From: Opitutaceae bacterium
GTDB taxonomy: Bacteria; Verrucomicrobiota; Verrucomicrobiia; Opitutales; Opitutaceae
Reading direction: 5' to 3'
Length of the DNA: 34,163 bases
Assembly: GCA_016795565.1 (NCBI GenBank)
Contig: JAEUGW010000036.1
Coordinates: 1-34,163 of the forward strand
The stretch's first letter is position 1. Each line of letters opens with the position of its first letter. The notes under the pieces were generated by a model, which saw only the letters and a program-made list of their open reading frames with translations, was not told the DNA's origin and did not search any database. The translations under genes were made by a program, and so were the position numbers. This document shows positions 25,473-33,129 of this stretch, one piece after another.

Positions 25473-27259
25473 CCACGGCCGACGCCGGTCTCGAAGCCGC
25501 TTGGAAGACCCAGCTCCACCCGCGCGAGCCCGTCACCTTTGCCCGGCCCGCCGATTTGCAACGCGATCTCCTGCGCCCCGGCGCCCGCGTCTGGATCGCC
25601 GACATCAATGATCCCCGCTCCCGCCTGACCGGCGGCACCGGCACCCTCGTGATCCTCGTCGGCCAGCCGCACAGCCTCCCCTTTGAGCAAGCCCGCCAGA
25701 ACCGCTCCGCCCGGATTTTCCTGAGCTACGACGACAGCCGCACCCGCCTCGCCGAAACCGTCGGCCTCCTCGAGGAAATCGCCGACAAGAACTCCCAGCT
25801 GCAGACCACCCTCGAGCGCTCGCGCCACAGCCAGTCGCCCTTTCCCCGCGAACCCGCCGCGGCAGCCGCCGAGCCGATCGAGTCATGGGATTTCCTGGAA
25901 AGCGCGCTCAACCACCTGGGCGACCGCTCCCGGCTGCTCGATGAGTTCCGCCGCGCCGGCCGCTATGTCCTGCGCTCCGGCAAGGTCCTCTTTTTCTTCC
26001 GGTGCCTCGACGCCTTCGTCTCCGACGACGACGCGCACCGCTGCGAGGCCGGCCACCCGCTCTCCCTCTGGCTCGAGGACCATCCCGCGGCCCTCGACAC
26101 CGCCCAGTGGTCCGGGCCGGATGATCCCGCCCTCGACGCCCCCATCCGCCAGCAGTTGCTCAGCTGGGGCACCCGCCTCCTGATTCCCCTGCACGCCTCG
26201 GGTCAGCTCCTCGGCTGGATGGCCCTCGGCCCGCGCGCCGACGGCGCCGCCTATCGCGAGGTGGACAAGTTCCGCGCCGTCCTCCACGGCCGCCTGCTCG
26301 AGCGCTGCCTCGAGCGCTCGGCCCAACTCGAGGAACTCGCGCGCCTCGGCACCGCCGCCACCCTGCACGCCAAATACCTGCCCGGCTCGCGCATCCTCAC
26401 GCGGACCGAGTTGGCCGGCACCGATCTCCCGGCCGAGGTCCGCGCCGTGGCGGGCGAGGCCCTCCACGCGCAAAAAACCATCGTGCAACCCGCCCGCCTG
26501 CCCCACCGCTATCGCGTCACGGCCGGCCCGGCTCCCGAGATTGACGGGGTTTGGGTCCACTGGGAGGAAGCCGCCCCCGAGATCGAGCGCATCCGCGCCG
26601 AGCAGGAGCAACACCACCGCGCCCTGTTCAGGAACCTCGGCCTCACGCTCAGTCACGAGCTTTCCAACCCCCTCGTCTCGCTGGTCACCTTCGCCCAGTT
26701 GCTCTCCCGCCAGAGTGCTTCCCCCGTCCCGGGGAACCCGGCGGCCCTCGCCTCCGAGGTCTCCCTCGTTTCCGAGGTGGCCAAGCTCCAGCTCCTGGCG
26801 GAACACGCCAGCATCCTCGGCGAAATCGCCGCCCCCACCCCCCAGACCGTCGAGCTCAACGCCCTGATGCGCGAGATCGCCACCGCCAACGGCGTCACCA
26901 CCCGCTTCTCCGAGGAATCGCTCGTCCTCACCGTTGACCCCGCCCTGCTGCGCTTCGCCTTCACCGCCATCTGCGTCGCCCTCGGCGCCAACCGGCCGGA
27001 CGAGGGCACCACCGGGCTCCTGCTGGCCATGCGCACCGTCGGCACCGGCTCCCTCCGCACCGCCGTCGTCACCATCGAGGGCAAACGTCTCGAGCTCGAC
27101 GGCATTCTCTCCCTGCCCGGTCAGGGCGGAACCCCCAACGAGGGCCGCCTCTCCATCTTCCTCGCCCGCGAAATCCTCCGCCTCCACGGCGGCGTCCTGC
27201 AGGCCGGCCCCGGCCTCAAGGGCACCGACATCCAGATCTCCTTCGGCGCGCTCAGGTAG
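25451..27259 (+). CDS. Degenerate histidine kinase-like protein
   Basis: A 602-residue soluble protein. The first 110 residues look like a receiver fold that has lost its acidic pocket (TLILTTADAGLEAAW, VWIADINDP). A GAF-like middle (about 150-290) follows. The H-box LTLSHELSNPLVSLVTFAQL keeps H402 and closely resembles that of the preceding kinase (LAHEIRNPLVSIKTFAHL). The ATPase part has lost its key motifs: no N-box Asn-x-x-x-Asn (AFTAICVALGANRP instead) and no DxGxG, although the closing GTDIQISFG strand remains. It probably cannot bind ATP as a kinase but could accept phosphate on H402 or act as an adaptor. It shares an operon with the active kinase, overlapping it by 22 bases. Confidence 0.8.
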   Translation: MPATLILTTADAGLEAAWKTQLHPREPVTFARPADLQRDLLRPGARVWIADINDPRSRLTGGTGTLVILVGQPHSLPFEQARQNRSARIFLSYDDSRTRLAETVGLLEEIADKNSQLQTTLERSRHSQSPFPREPAAAAAEPIESWDFLESALNHLGDRSRLLDEFRRAGRYVLRSGKVLFFFRCLDAFVSDDDAHRCEAGHPLSLWLEDHPAALDTAQWSGPDDPALDAPIRQQLLSWGTRLLIPLHASGQLLGWMALGPRADGAAYREVDKFRAVLHGRLLERCLERSAQLEELARLGTAATLHAKYLPGSRILTRTELAGTDLPAEVRAVAGEALHAQKTIVQPARLPHRYRVTAGPAPEIDGVWVHWEEAAPEIERIRAEQEQHHRALFRNLGLTLSHELSNPLVSLVTFAQLLSRQSASPVPGNPAALASEVSLVSEVAKLQLLAEHASILGEIAAPTPQTVELNALMREIATANGVTTRFSEESLVLTVDPALLRFAFTAICVALGANRPDEGTTGLLLAMRTVGTGSLRTAVVTIEGKRLELDGILSLPGQGGTPNEGRLSIFLAREILRLHGGVLQAGPGLKGTDIQISFGALR

Positions 27260-27287
27260 GCATCGAGGGGCTGCAGTTATCGGAGGC

Positions 27288-27779
27288 TCATCCCTCCGCT
27301 GGGCCTCCGAGCTTGAAGAGCAACTCCCCGCTCCTCTCCCCGCTGGGCAGCTCAAAGGACTCCTCGCCGGCCGCCGCGAAACCGGCCTTCCGCAACACCC
27401 GGATCGAGGCGGCGTTGTGTTTCGCGACACGGGCGGTGAGCGGGCGGATGGTTTCGCAATGGAGAAATTGCGCCAGCGCCGCGCTCGCGACGCCGCGCCC
27501 CCAGAACTCGCGCCCGACCCAATAGCCAACGAGGCGCTCGGCACCGTCGGTCCACGCCCCGATGTTCCCCGCGACACTCCCGCCGGAGAGTATGGTGCGA
27601 AGGGCGCAGGCAGGGTTGGCCATGATCTTCGCCCAGTGGGCCATGAACGCATCGTGGTCGCGCGAAACAAACGCGGCCATGCGCGCGCCTTCGGCATCGC
27701 TCTGGTGCTCGAAGAAAACAGGCAGGTCGCCGGGGCGGACCTCGCGAAGGGAAACCCGGGACAGGGCGTCGGCGGTCAT
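27288..27779 (-). CDS. GNAT-family N-acetyltransferase
   Basis: A 163-residue acetyltransferase of the RimJ/RimL-like group. LREVRPGDLPVFFEHQSD is the opening strand-helix. VGYWVGREFWGRGVASAALA is the acetyl-CoA-binding motif A (GxGxA form), and ARVAKHNAASIRVLRKAGF is motif B with the conserved Asn and the closing RKAGF. ATG 27779 is chosen; upstream in-frame starts add residues without family likeness. The substrate is unknown. It is convergent with the kinase operon and divergent from rmuC. Confidence 0.88.
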   Translation of the reverse strand: MTADALSRVSLREVRPGDLPVFFEHQSDAEGARMAAFVSRDHDAFMAHWAKIMANPACALRTILSGGSVAGNIGAWTDGAERLVGYWVGREFWGRGVASAALAQFLHCETIRPLTARVAKHNAASIRVLRKAGFAAAGEESFELPSGERSGELLFKLGGPAEG

Positions 27780-27879
27780 GTTCACGGTTCGGAGAAAAAG
27801 GGGCTGACTACGCCAATCGGCCAGACTCAGGCAGCCGGGTAAACCACAAATCATGACCAAGCGCCCGAAGCGGTTGGCC

Positions 27880-27901
27880 TGCTGACACCACGTTGTCAGC
27901 A
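27880..27901. promoter_or_regulatory. Perfect dyad in the GNAT-rmuC intergenic region
   Basis: TGCTGACA-CCACGT-TGTCAGCA is an exact eight-base inverted repeat with a six-base centre, in the divergent gap. It could be a binding site for a dimeric regulator or a short RNA hairpin. The spacing to the rmuC start (57 bases) suits an operator. No family of regulator can be named. Confidence 0.45.
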
Positions 27902-27958
27902 TCTTCCCCGGTGTTGGCTCGACTCACCGCGGCCCGCGGGCTTCACTCTCCCTGTCCC

Positions 27959-29251
27959 ATGGAAATCCTCTTCATCCTCGTCGGCCTGGTCATTGGTGCC
28001 GCCCTGGGCTGGTTCATCGCCCAGTCCCGGTCCGCCGCCACCGCCGAGCGCGCCCGCCTCATGGAGGCGGACCTCGCCGCTGCCCGCATCCGTCTGGCGG
28101 AAATCGAAAATCAAAAATCGAAAATCGAAAATGAACTCGCCGCGGAACGCGCCGCAGCCGCCGAAAAAATCGCCGCGCTCACGGACGCGCACACCCGCCT
28201 GAAAAGCGAGTTCTCTGCCCTCTCCGCCGACGCCCTCCGCTCCAACAACCAGTCTTTCCTCGAACTCGCCCGCGAGACCTTCGGCAAGCTCCACCAGCAG
28301 TCCGCCGACGAACTCGGCAAGCGCCAGCAGGCCATCGACTCCCTGGTCAAGCCGCTCAAGGACTCCCTTGAGAAGGTCGATGCCAAGATCGGCGAGATCG
28401 AAAAAGCCCGCGCCGGCGCCTACGGCCAGTTGTCCGAACAGCTCAAATCCCTCGGCACCGCGCAGGTCTCCCTCCAGGCCGAGGCCGCCAAGCTCACCAC
28501 CGCCCTCCGCTCCACCACCACCGCCGGCACCTGGGGTGAGCTCCAGCTCCGCCGCGTCGTCGAGATGTCCGGCATGTCGAGCTACTGCGATTTCACCGAG
28601 CAGCAGTCCGCCGGCGGCTTCCGCCCCGACCTCATCGTCCGGCTTCCCGGCGGCCAGCAGATCGTCATCGACGCCAAGGCCCCGAACGACGCCTACCGCG
28701 AGGCCGTCAACGCCTCCGACGACCACGTCCGCTCCGCCAAGCTCGCCGAGCACGCCGCCAAGGTCCGCTCCCACATCGACGCCCTCGGCGCCAAGGATTA
28801 CTGGGCGCAGTTCCAGCCGTCGCCCGAGTTCGTCGTCCTCTTCCTCCCCGGCGACCAGTTCCTCTCCGGCGCGCTACAGGGCGACCCGTCGCTCATCGAC
28901 CGCGCCATCGCGAAGAAAGTCCTGCTCGCCACGCCCGCCACGCTCATCGCCCTGCTGAAGGCTACGGCCTATGGCTGGCGCCAGGAAGACGTGTCGCGCA
29001 ACGCGCAGGTCATCGCCGACCTCGGCCGCCAGCTCTACGACCGCATCGCCGGCTTCGCCGACAACCTCGACAAGGTCGGCCGCAGTCTTGAGACCGCGAA
29101 CAAGTCCTACAACTCCGCCGTCGGCTCCTTCGAGCAGACGCTCCTGCCGGGCGCCCGCAAATTCTCCGAACTCGGCGCCAAGGGCGTGAAGGAACTCGCC
29201 GACCCCGCGACCGTCGAGACCACTCCCCGCGACGTCATCAAGCGGGCGTGA
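27959..29251 (+). CDS. rmuC: DNA recombination protein RmuC homologue
   Basis: The 430-residue protein has one N-terminal membrane helix (MEILFILVGLVIGAALGWFI), a long coiled coil (about residues 25-200) and the RmuC nuclease-like core: TTTAGTWGELQLRRVVEMSG, GGFRPDLIVRLPGGQQIVID-AKAP, SPEFVVLFLPGD and LATPATLIALLKATAYGWRQ. RmuC limits rearrangements at inverted repeats in Escherichia coli; its enzyme activity is not settled. ATG 27959 fits the membrane helix. Within the coiled coil, 28105-28134 is a tandem ATCGAAAAT repeat read in frame as EIENQKSKIENE. A gene for a TIGR03067-type protein follows after four bases. Confidence 0.93.
   Translation: MEILFILVGLVIGAALGWFIAQSRSAATAERARLMEADLAAARIRLAEIENQKSKIENELAAERAAAAEKIAALTDAHTRLKSEFSALSADALRSNNQSFLELARETFGKLHQQSADELGKRQQAIDSLVKPLKDSLEKVDAKIGEIEKARAGAYGQLSEQLKSLGTAQVSLQAEAAKLTTALRSTTTAGTWGELQLRRVVEMSGMSSYCDFTEQQSAGGFRPDLIVRLPGGQQIVIDAKAPNDAYREAVNASDDHVRSAKLAEHAAKVRSHIDALGAKDYWAQFQPSPEFVVLFLPGDQFLSGALQGDPSLIDRAIAKKVLLATPATLIALLKATAYGWRQEDVSRNAQVIADLGRQLYDRIAGFADNLDKVGRSLETANKSYNSAVGSFEQTLLPGARKFSELGAKGVKELADPATVETTPRDVIKRA
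28105..28134 (+). repeat. ATCGAAAAT tandem repeat inside rmuC
   Basis: Four near-identical units (ATCGAAAATCAAAAATCGAA...) lie in frame in the coiled-coil region. The same unit occurs twice within the DUF58 gene (around 33627 and 33671). The AT-rich units stand out from the surrounding GC-rich coding DNA. Confidence 0.75.
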
Positions 29252-29255
29252 TAAC

Positions 29256-29618
29256 ATGAGTCATTCCCTCGAAGGCCGCTGGCAGCCCGTCTATGCCGAA
29301 CTCGATGGCGAGGAGGCACCGAAGATGATGCTCGACCGGATGGAAATCGAGCTGACCGGCGGCGAATACGCCGTGCGCTTCGGCGGCGTCACCGCCGACC
29401 AAGGCACCTACACGCTCGACGCCGAGGGCCACCTCACCCTCGCCGGCATGATCGGCCCCAACGCGGGCAAGACCATCCCGAGCATCTACAAGTTCACCGG
29501 CGACACGCTCTCCATCTGCTACGGCCTCGACGGCACCCGCCCCAGGAAATTCGCCACCCAGGGCGGCGAGCAGCTCTACCTCGTCAATTACATGAGGAAA
29601 GTAGCGAGTAGTGAGTAG
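29256..29618 (+). CDS. TIGR03067-type small conserved protein
   Basis: The 120-residue protein has the lipocalin-like pattern of TIGR03067, a family common in Planctomycetes and Verrucomicrobia: LEGRWQPVYAELDGEEAP, YAVRFGGVTADQGTYTLDAE, KTIPSIYKFTGDTLSICYGL and RPRKFATQGG. The function is unknown. No signal peptide is present. Its last residues (KVASSE) are translated from the start of the GTAGCGAGTAG inverted repeat, so the stop codon is supplied by that repeat. It follows rmuC by four bases. Confidence 0.8.
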   Translation: MSHSLEGRWQPVYAELDGEEAPKMMLDRMEIELTGGEYAVRFGGVTADQGTYTLDAEGHLTLAGMIGPNAGKTIPSIYKFTGDTLSICYGLDGTRPRKFATQGGEQLYLVNYMRKVASSE

Positions 29619-29695
29619 CGGGTAGCGGGTAGCTCGATACCAAGCCGCCGCGCCTGACTTTCTGCTCGCTACTCACTACCCGCTACTCGCTACTC
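29601..29695. repeat. GTAGCGAGTAG inverted repeat
   Basis: The left arm (29601-29633: GTAGCGAGTAGTGAGTAGCG...) and right arm (29664-29695: GCTCGCTACTCACTACCCGC...) are each built of six-base GAGTAG/GGGTAG-like units and are complementary over most of their length. It lies between the TIGR03067 and MOSC genes and would form a long hairpin in the transcript. It ends nine bases before the MOSC start codon. Confidence 0.85.
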
Positions 29696-29704
29696 GGTTT
29701 TCCC

Positions 29705-30526
29705 ATGCACGTCTCCGGCCTGTTCATCTACCCCGTGAAGTCCCTCCGCGGTGTCGCCGTGCCGGCGGTGGAGATCGACGCCCTAGGCTTCGCCGGCGAC
29801 CGGCGCTTCCTTGTGATCGACGAGGCCGGGAAATTCATGACGCAACGCCAGTTCCCCCGCATGGCGCTGGTCGGCACCGCGCTCACGAGCACCACGCTCA
29901 GCCTCTCCGCCGAGGGCGCCGGCCGCATTGAGATCGCAACCGCTTCCGATCCGGCCGCGTCGCTCCGCCCCGTGGCCGTCTGGAGAAGCGAGGGCCTGCT
30001 GGCCGAGGATTGCGGCGACGCGGCAGCCGCCTGGCTCGGCACTGTGCTGCAGCTCAAGTGTCGTCTCGTCCGCATTGGCGAAAAATTTCGCCGCCCGGTG
30101 CTGAAAAAGGCCGGGCAACCGGGTGACATTTTCAGCTTCGCCGACGGCGCCCCCATCCTCGTCACGAGCGAAGCCTCCCTCGCCGACCTCAACGCCCGCA
30201 TCGCGGCCAACGCCGGCGAGCCCGTGCCAATGGACCGCTTCCGCCCCAACCTCGTCATCGCCGGCTGCCCCGCCTTCGCCGAGGATGAGTGGCCCCGCAT
30301 CCGCCTTGGCGACGTCGTGCTGCGTCAGGCCGGCAAGAGCGACCGCTGCATCATGACGACCACCGACCAGCTGACCGGCGTGCGCGGCAAGGAGCCACTC
30401 CGCACCCTCGCCACCTTCCGCCGCGACCCGGCCGAGCCGTCCTCCGTGTATTTCGGCGCCAACTTCATCAACGAGTCCAAGCGCGGCACGGTGCGCGTGG
30501 GCGCGAAGATTGAGGCCATCGAGTGA
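29705..30526 (+). CDS. MOSC-domain protein, YcbX-like
   Basis: A 273-residue protein with the MOSC N-terminal beta-barrel (SGLFIYPVKSLRGVAVPAVE, GFAGDRRFLVIDEAG) and the MOSC domain proper (PMDRFRPNLVIAGCPAFAED and the conserved Cys in KSDRCIMTTTDQLTG). MOSC proteins handle molybdenum cofactor or sulfur carried on this Cys; YcbX-type members reduce N-hydroxylated compounds with a redox partner. There is no C-terminal ferredoxin domain as in Escherichia coli YcbX. A small membrane-protein gene overlaps the stop codon. Confidence 0.92.
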   Translation: MHVSGLFIYPVKSLRGVAVPAVEIDALGFAGDRRFLVIDEAGKFMTQRQFPRMALVGTALTSTTLSLSAEGAGRIEIATASDPAASLRPVAVWRSEGLLAEDCGDAAAAWLGTVLQLKCRLVRIGEKFRRPVLKKAGQPGDIFSFADGAPILVTSEASLADLNARIAANAGEPVPMDRFRPNLVIAGCPAFAEDEWPRIRLGDVVLRQAGKSDRCIMTTTDQLTGVRGKEPLRTLATFRRDPAEPSSVYFGANFINESKRGTVRVGAKIEAIE

Positions 30527-30792
30527 AGCTCCCCGATCACGAAACCCTGCTCGCCGTCGGCGTCTCCCTCGTGATGGCCGGGGTCGTCCTGCGCGGCTTC
30601 GCCACCCAGGCCCGCCGCGATCTCGCCCGGCGCAAGGAGCACCGGATCGACGAGCGGAAATCCGGCGACGCCCTTCTGAGCGATGAACTCGCGAAACCGC
30701 CCGGCTGGCTCGAACGCCACCTCGGCCTGCTCGCCAACGCCGTGCTTGTAGCCGGCGTGGTGATCACTGTGCTCGGTTTTGCCCGCCGTTGA
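30523..30792 (+). CDS. Small membrane protein, two predicted helices
   Basis: An 89-residue protein starting with GTG, which overlaps the MOSC stop (GTGA). Two hydrophobic segments are separated by a charged loop: LLAVGVSLVMAGVVLRGFA and LGLLANAVLVAGVVITVLGF. I do not recognise the family. The overlap implies translational coupling with the MOSC gene. Confidence 0.7.
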   Translation: MKLPDHETLLAVGVSLVMAGVVLRGFATQARRDLARRKEHRIDERKSGDALLSDELAKPPGWLERHLGLLANAVLVAGVVITVLGFARR

Positions 30793-30889
30793 TCTGTCGT
30801 CGCCGGGCCAAAAGCCGGCAAGACGCACTCGCGGCTCGCCAGCCGGTTCACCGCCCGCCATTCGAGATGGTGCACCCCCACACTTCGCC

Positions 30890-31417
30890 ATGGCTGAAAA
30901 CCCGTTCACCACCGCCCAAACCCCGCTTCCTTCCGGCAGCGCCCCGTCACACGCACCGATCGTCAACAAGACCCTTGTCGCCCAAGCCGACCCGGTCGTT
31001 ATGAGCGGCGCCAGCTGGTTCTGGTGGATCGGCGGCCTCTCGGTGGTCAACACGATCATGCTGCACTCGGGCAGCGACACCGGGTTCATCATCGGCCTCG
31101 GTTTCACCATGGTGATCGACGCCATGTTCCGCGAATACCAGCTCGTCGCTTTCATCGTCGATGCCCTGGCCATTGGGACGATACTGGCCCTCGGCTTCTT
31201 CGCTCGCAAAGGCCACTTCTGGGCCTTTGTGACGGGCATCGTGCTCTACACCCTTGATGCCGGCATCTACCTGCTCGTGCAGGACTGGATGGCCGTCGCC
31301 TTCCACGGCCTCGCGCTCTTCTATCTGGTCCGCGGTGCCAGGAAACTCCGCGCCGCGCTCAAGGCCGCCACCGAGCCACCGCCTGTCATCGCCCCGCCGC
31401 CGGTCGCAGGCGCCTGA
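30890..31417 (+). CDS. Hypothetical membrane protein
   Basis: A 175-residue protein with an N-terminal polar stretch (MAENPFTTAQTPLPSGSAPS) and about four membrane helices (WFWWIGGLSVVNTIML, FIIGLGFTMVID, LVAFIVDALAIGTILALGFF, AFVTGIVLYTLDAGIYLLV). The tail is basic then proline-rich (PPPVIAPPPVAGA). No catalytic motif is seen and I do not recognise the family. ATG 30890 is chosen over an upstream in-frame ATG at 30779 because the segment between them has no protein-like character and overlaps the previous gene. Confidence 0.7.
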   Translation: MAENPFTTAQTPLPSGSAPSHAPIVNKTLVAQADPVVMSGASWFWWIGGLSVVNTIMLHSGSDTGFIIGLGFTMVIDAMFREYQLVAFIVDALAIGTILALGFFARKGHFWAFVTGIVLYTLDAGIYLLVQDWMAVAFHGLALFYLVRGARKLRAALKAATEPPPVIAPPPVAGA

Positions 31418-31420
31418 ATC

Positions 31421-31831
31421 TCACCACTCGCCGCTCACCCGCCCGCGCGCCGACTTGTGTTTCGCGCGGTGCTTCTTGCCCTCGATCATCCGCGCCTTCT
31501 GGCCGCGGGATTTCTGGCGGGTCTGCCGGCGGACGAGTTCCCGCTCCGCCTGCTTCCGGTTGGCGGCCTCGGCCCGGCGCCACGCCAGCTTGTCGGCCAG
31601 CTCCGACCAGGCGAGCAGCCGGTTGACCGACTGGCTGCGCTCGCGCTGGCAGCGCACCTCCACCCCCGTCGGCCGGTGGCGCAGCCAGACGGTGGACGAG
31701 GTCTTGTTGATCTTCTGACCCCCCGCGCCCGCCCCGCGGACAAAATGCTCATCCACCTCCTCCGGCCGCACGCCGAGGGAGACAAATCGCGCCCGCAGCG
31801 GCGCTTCCACAAGGTCCGGAAAATCAGCCAT
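31421..31831 (-). CDS. Stand-alone GGQ release-factor-like protein (ArfB/RF-1 domain)
   Basis: The 136-residue protein contains the catalytic core of class-I release factors without codon-recognition domains: EHFVRGAGAGGQKINKTSST, with the peptidyl-tRNA hydrolysing GGQ at 37-39, and VRCQRERSQSVNR. The lysine/arginine-rich tail (RGQKARMIEGKKHRAKHK) recalls ArfB/YaeJ and the mitochondrial C12orf65 group, which free stalled ribosomes using a basic tail in the mRNA channel. The exact subgroup is not settled. ATG 31831 (MADFPDLVEAPLRARF) is used; in-frame starts further up translate repeat DNA. It converges on the membrane-protein gene with three bases between the stops. Confidence 0.85.
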   Translation of the reverse strand: MADFPDLVEAPLRARFVSLGVRPEEVDEHFVRGAGAGGQKINKTSSTVWLRHRPTGVEVRCQRERSQSVNRLLAWSELADKLAWRRAEAANRKQAERELVRRQTRQKSRGQKARMIEGKKHRAKHKSARGRVSGEW

Positions 31832-31904
31832 GTTTCGGTTTAGCCAGAAAGACGCCCCAAAAGACACGCCAAATTCGCCGCCCGGCACCCCTTCCCGGTT
31901 TCGC

Positions 31905-31945
31905 CCCTTTTTTTGTGCATTCCGGCGCGTTTTCGTGACTAACCA
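31905..31945 (+). repeat. TTTTTGTGCATT...TTTTCGTGACT repeat phrase
   Basis: CTTTTTTTGTGCATTCCGG and GCGTTTTCGTGACTAACC resemble the reverse complement of the outer arm at 676-706 and the signal-peptide repeats at 892-925 and 2609-2645. It lies in the 220-base divergent gap between the GGQ-protein and MoxR genes. The rest of the gap has a CTCGT...ACGAG hairpin near 31987 and the TTTCACCCTCAC phrase. Confidence 0.55.
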
Positions 31946-32012
31946 GTGAACTCCCTGCCACTTCCGCAGTCTAATCCTCGCTCCACTCGTCACTTGTCAC
32001 GAGCCCTCTGCC

Positions 32013-32050
32013 CACTTTCACTTTCACCCTCACTTTCACTTCCTCTCCCC
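32013..32050 (+). repeat. TTTCACCCTCACTTTCAC leader phrase (copy 2)
   Basis: ACTTTCACCCTCACTTTCAC-like DNA, as before ispF, runs almost up to the MoxR start codon. Both copies end in TCC/CCC-TATG contexts. No Shine-Dalgarno motif is present. Confidence 0.65.
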
Positions 32051-32051
32051 T

Positions 32052-33023
<972 letters not shown>

Positions 33024-33029
33024 CGCATC

Positions 33030-33116
33030 TTTCTCTTTCCTCTTTCTCTTAATCTTTCTCCCTCACGCGCCCACTGCAGGACGAGAAGGAGAAAAGATTA
33101 ATAGAAACAGGAAAGA
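33030..33116. repeat. Pyrimidine/purine inverted repeat between moxR and the DUF58 gene
   Basis: CTCTTTCCTCTTTCTCTTAA-like DNA on the left pairs imperfectly with GGAGAAAAGATTAATAGAAA-like DNA on the right (TTAATCTTTCTCC against GGAGAAAAGATTAA is the strongest part). It fills the gap of about 100 bases inside the operon and would make a long hairpin, perhaps setting the ratio of the two proteins. Confidence 0.7.
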
Positions 33117-33129
33117 GCCGCCCGCCACG

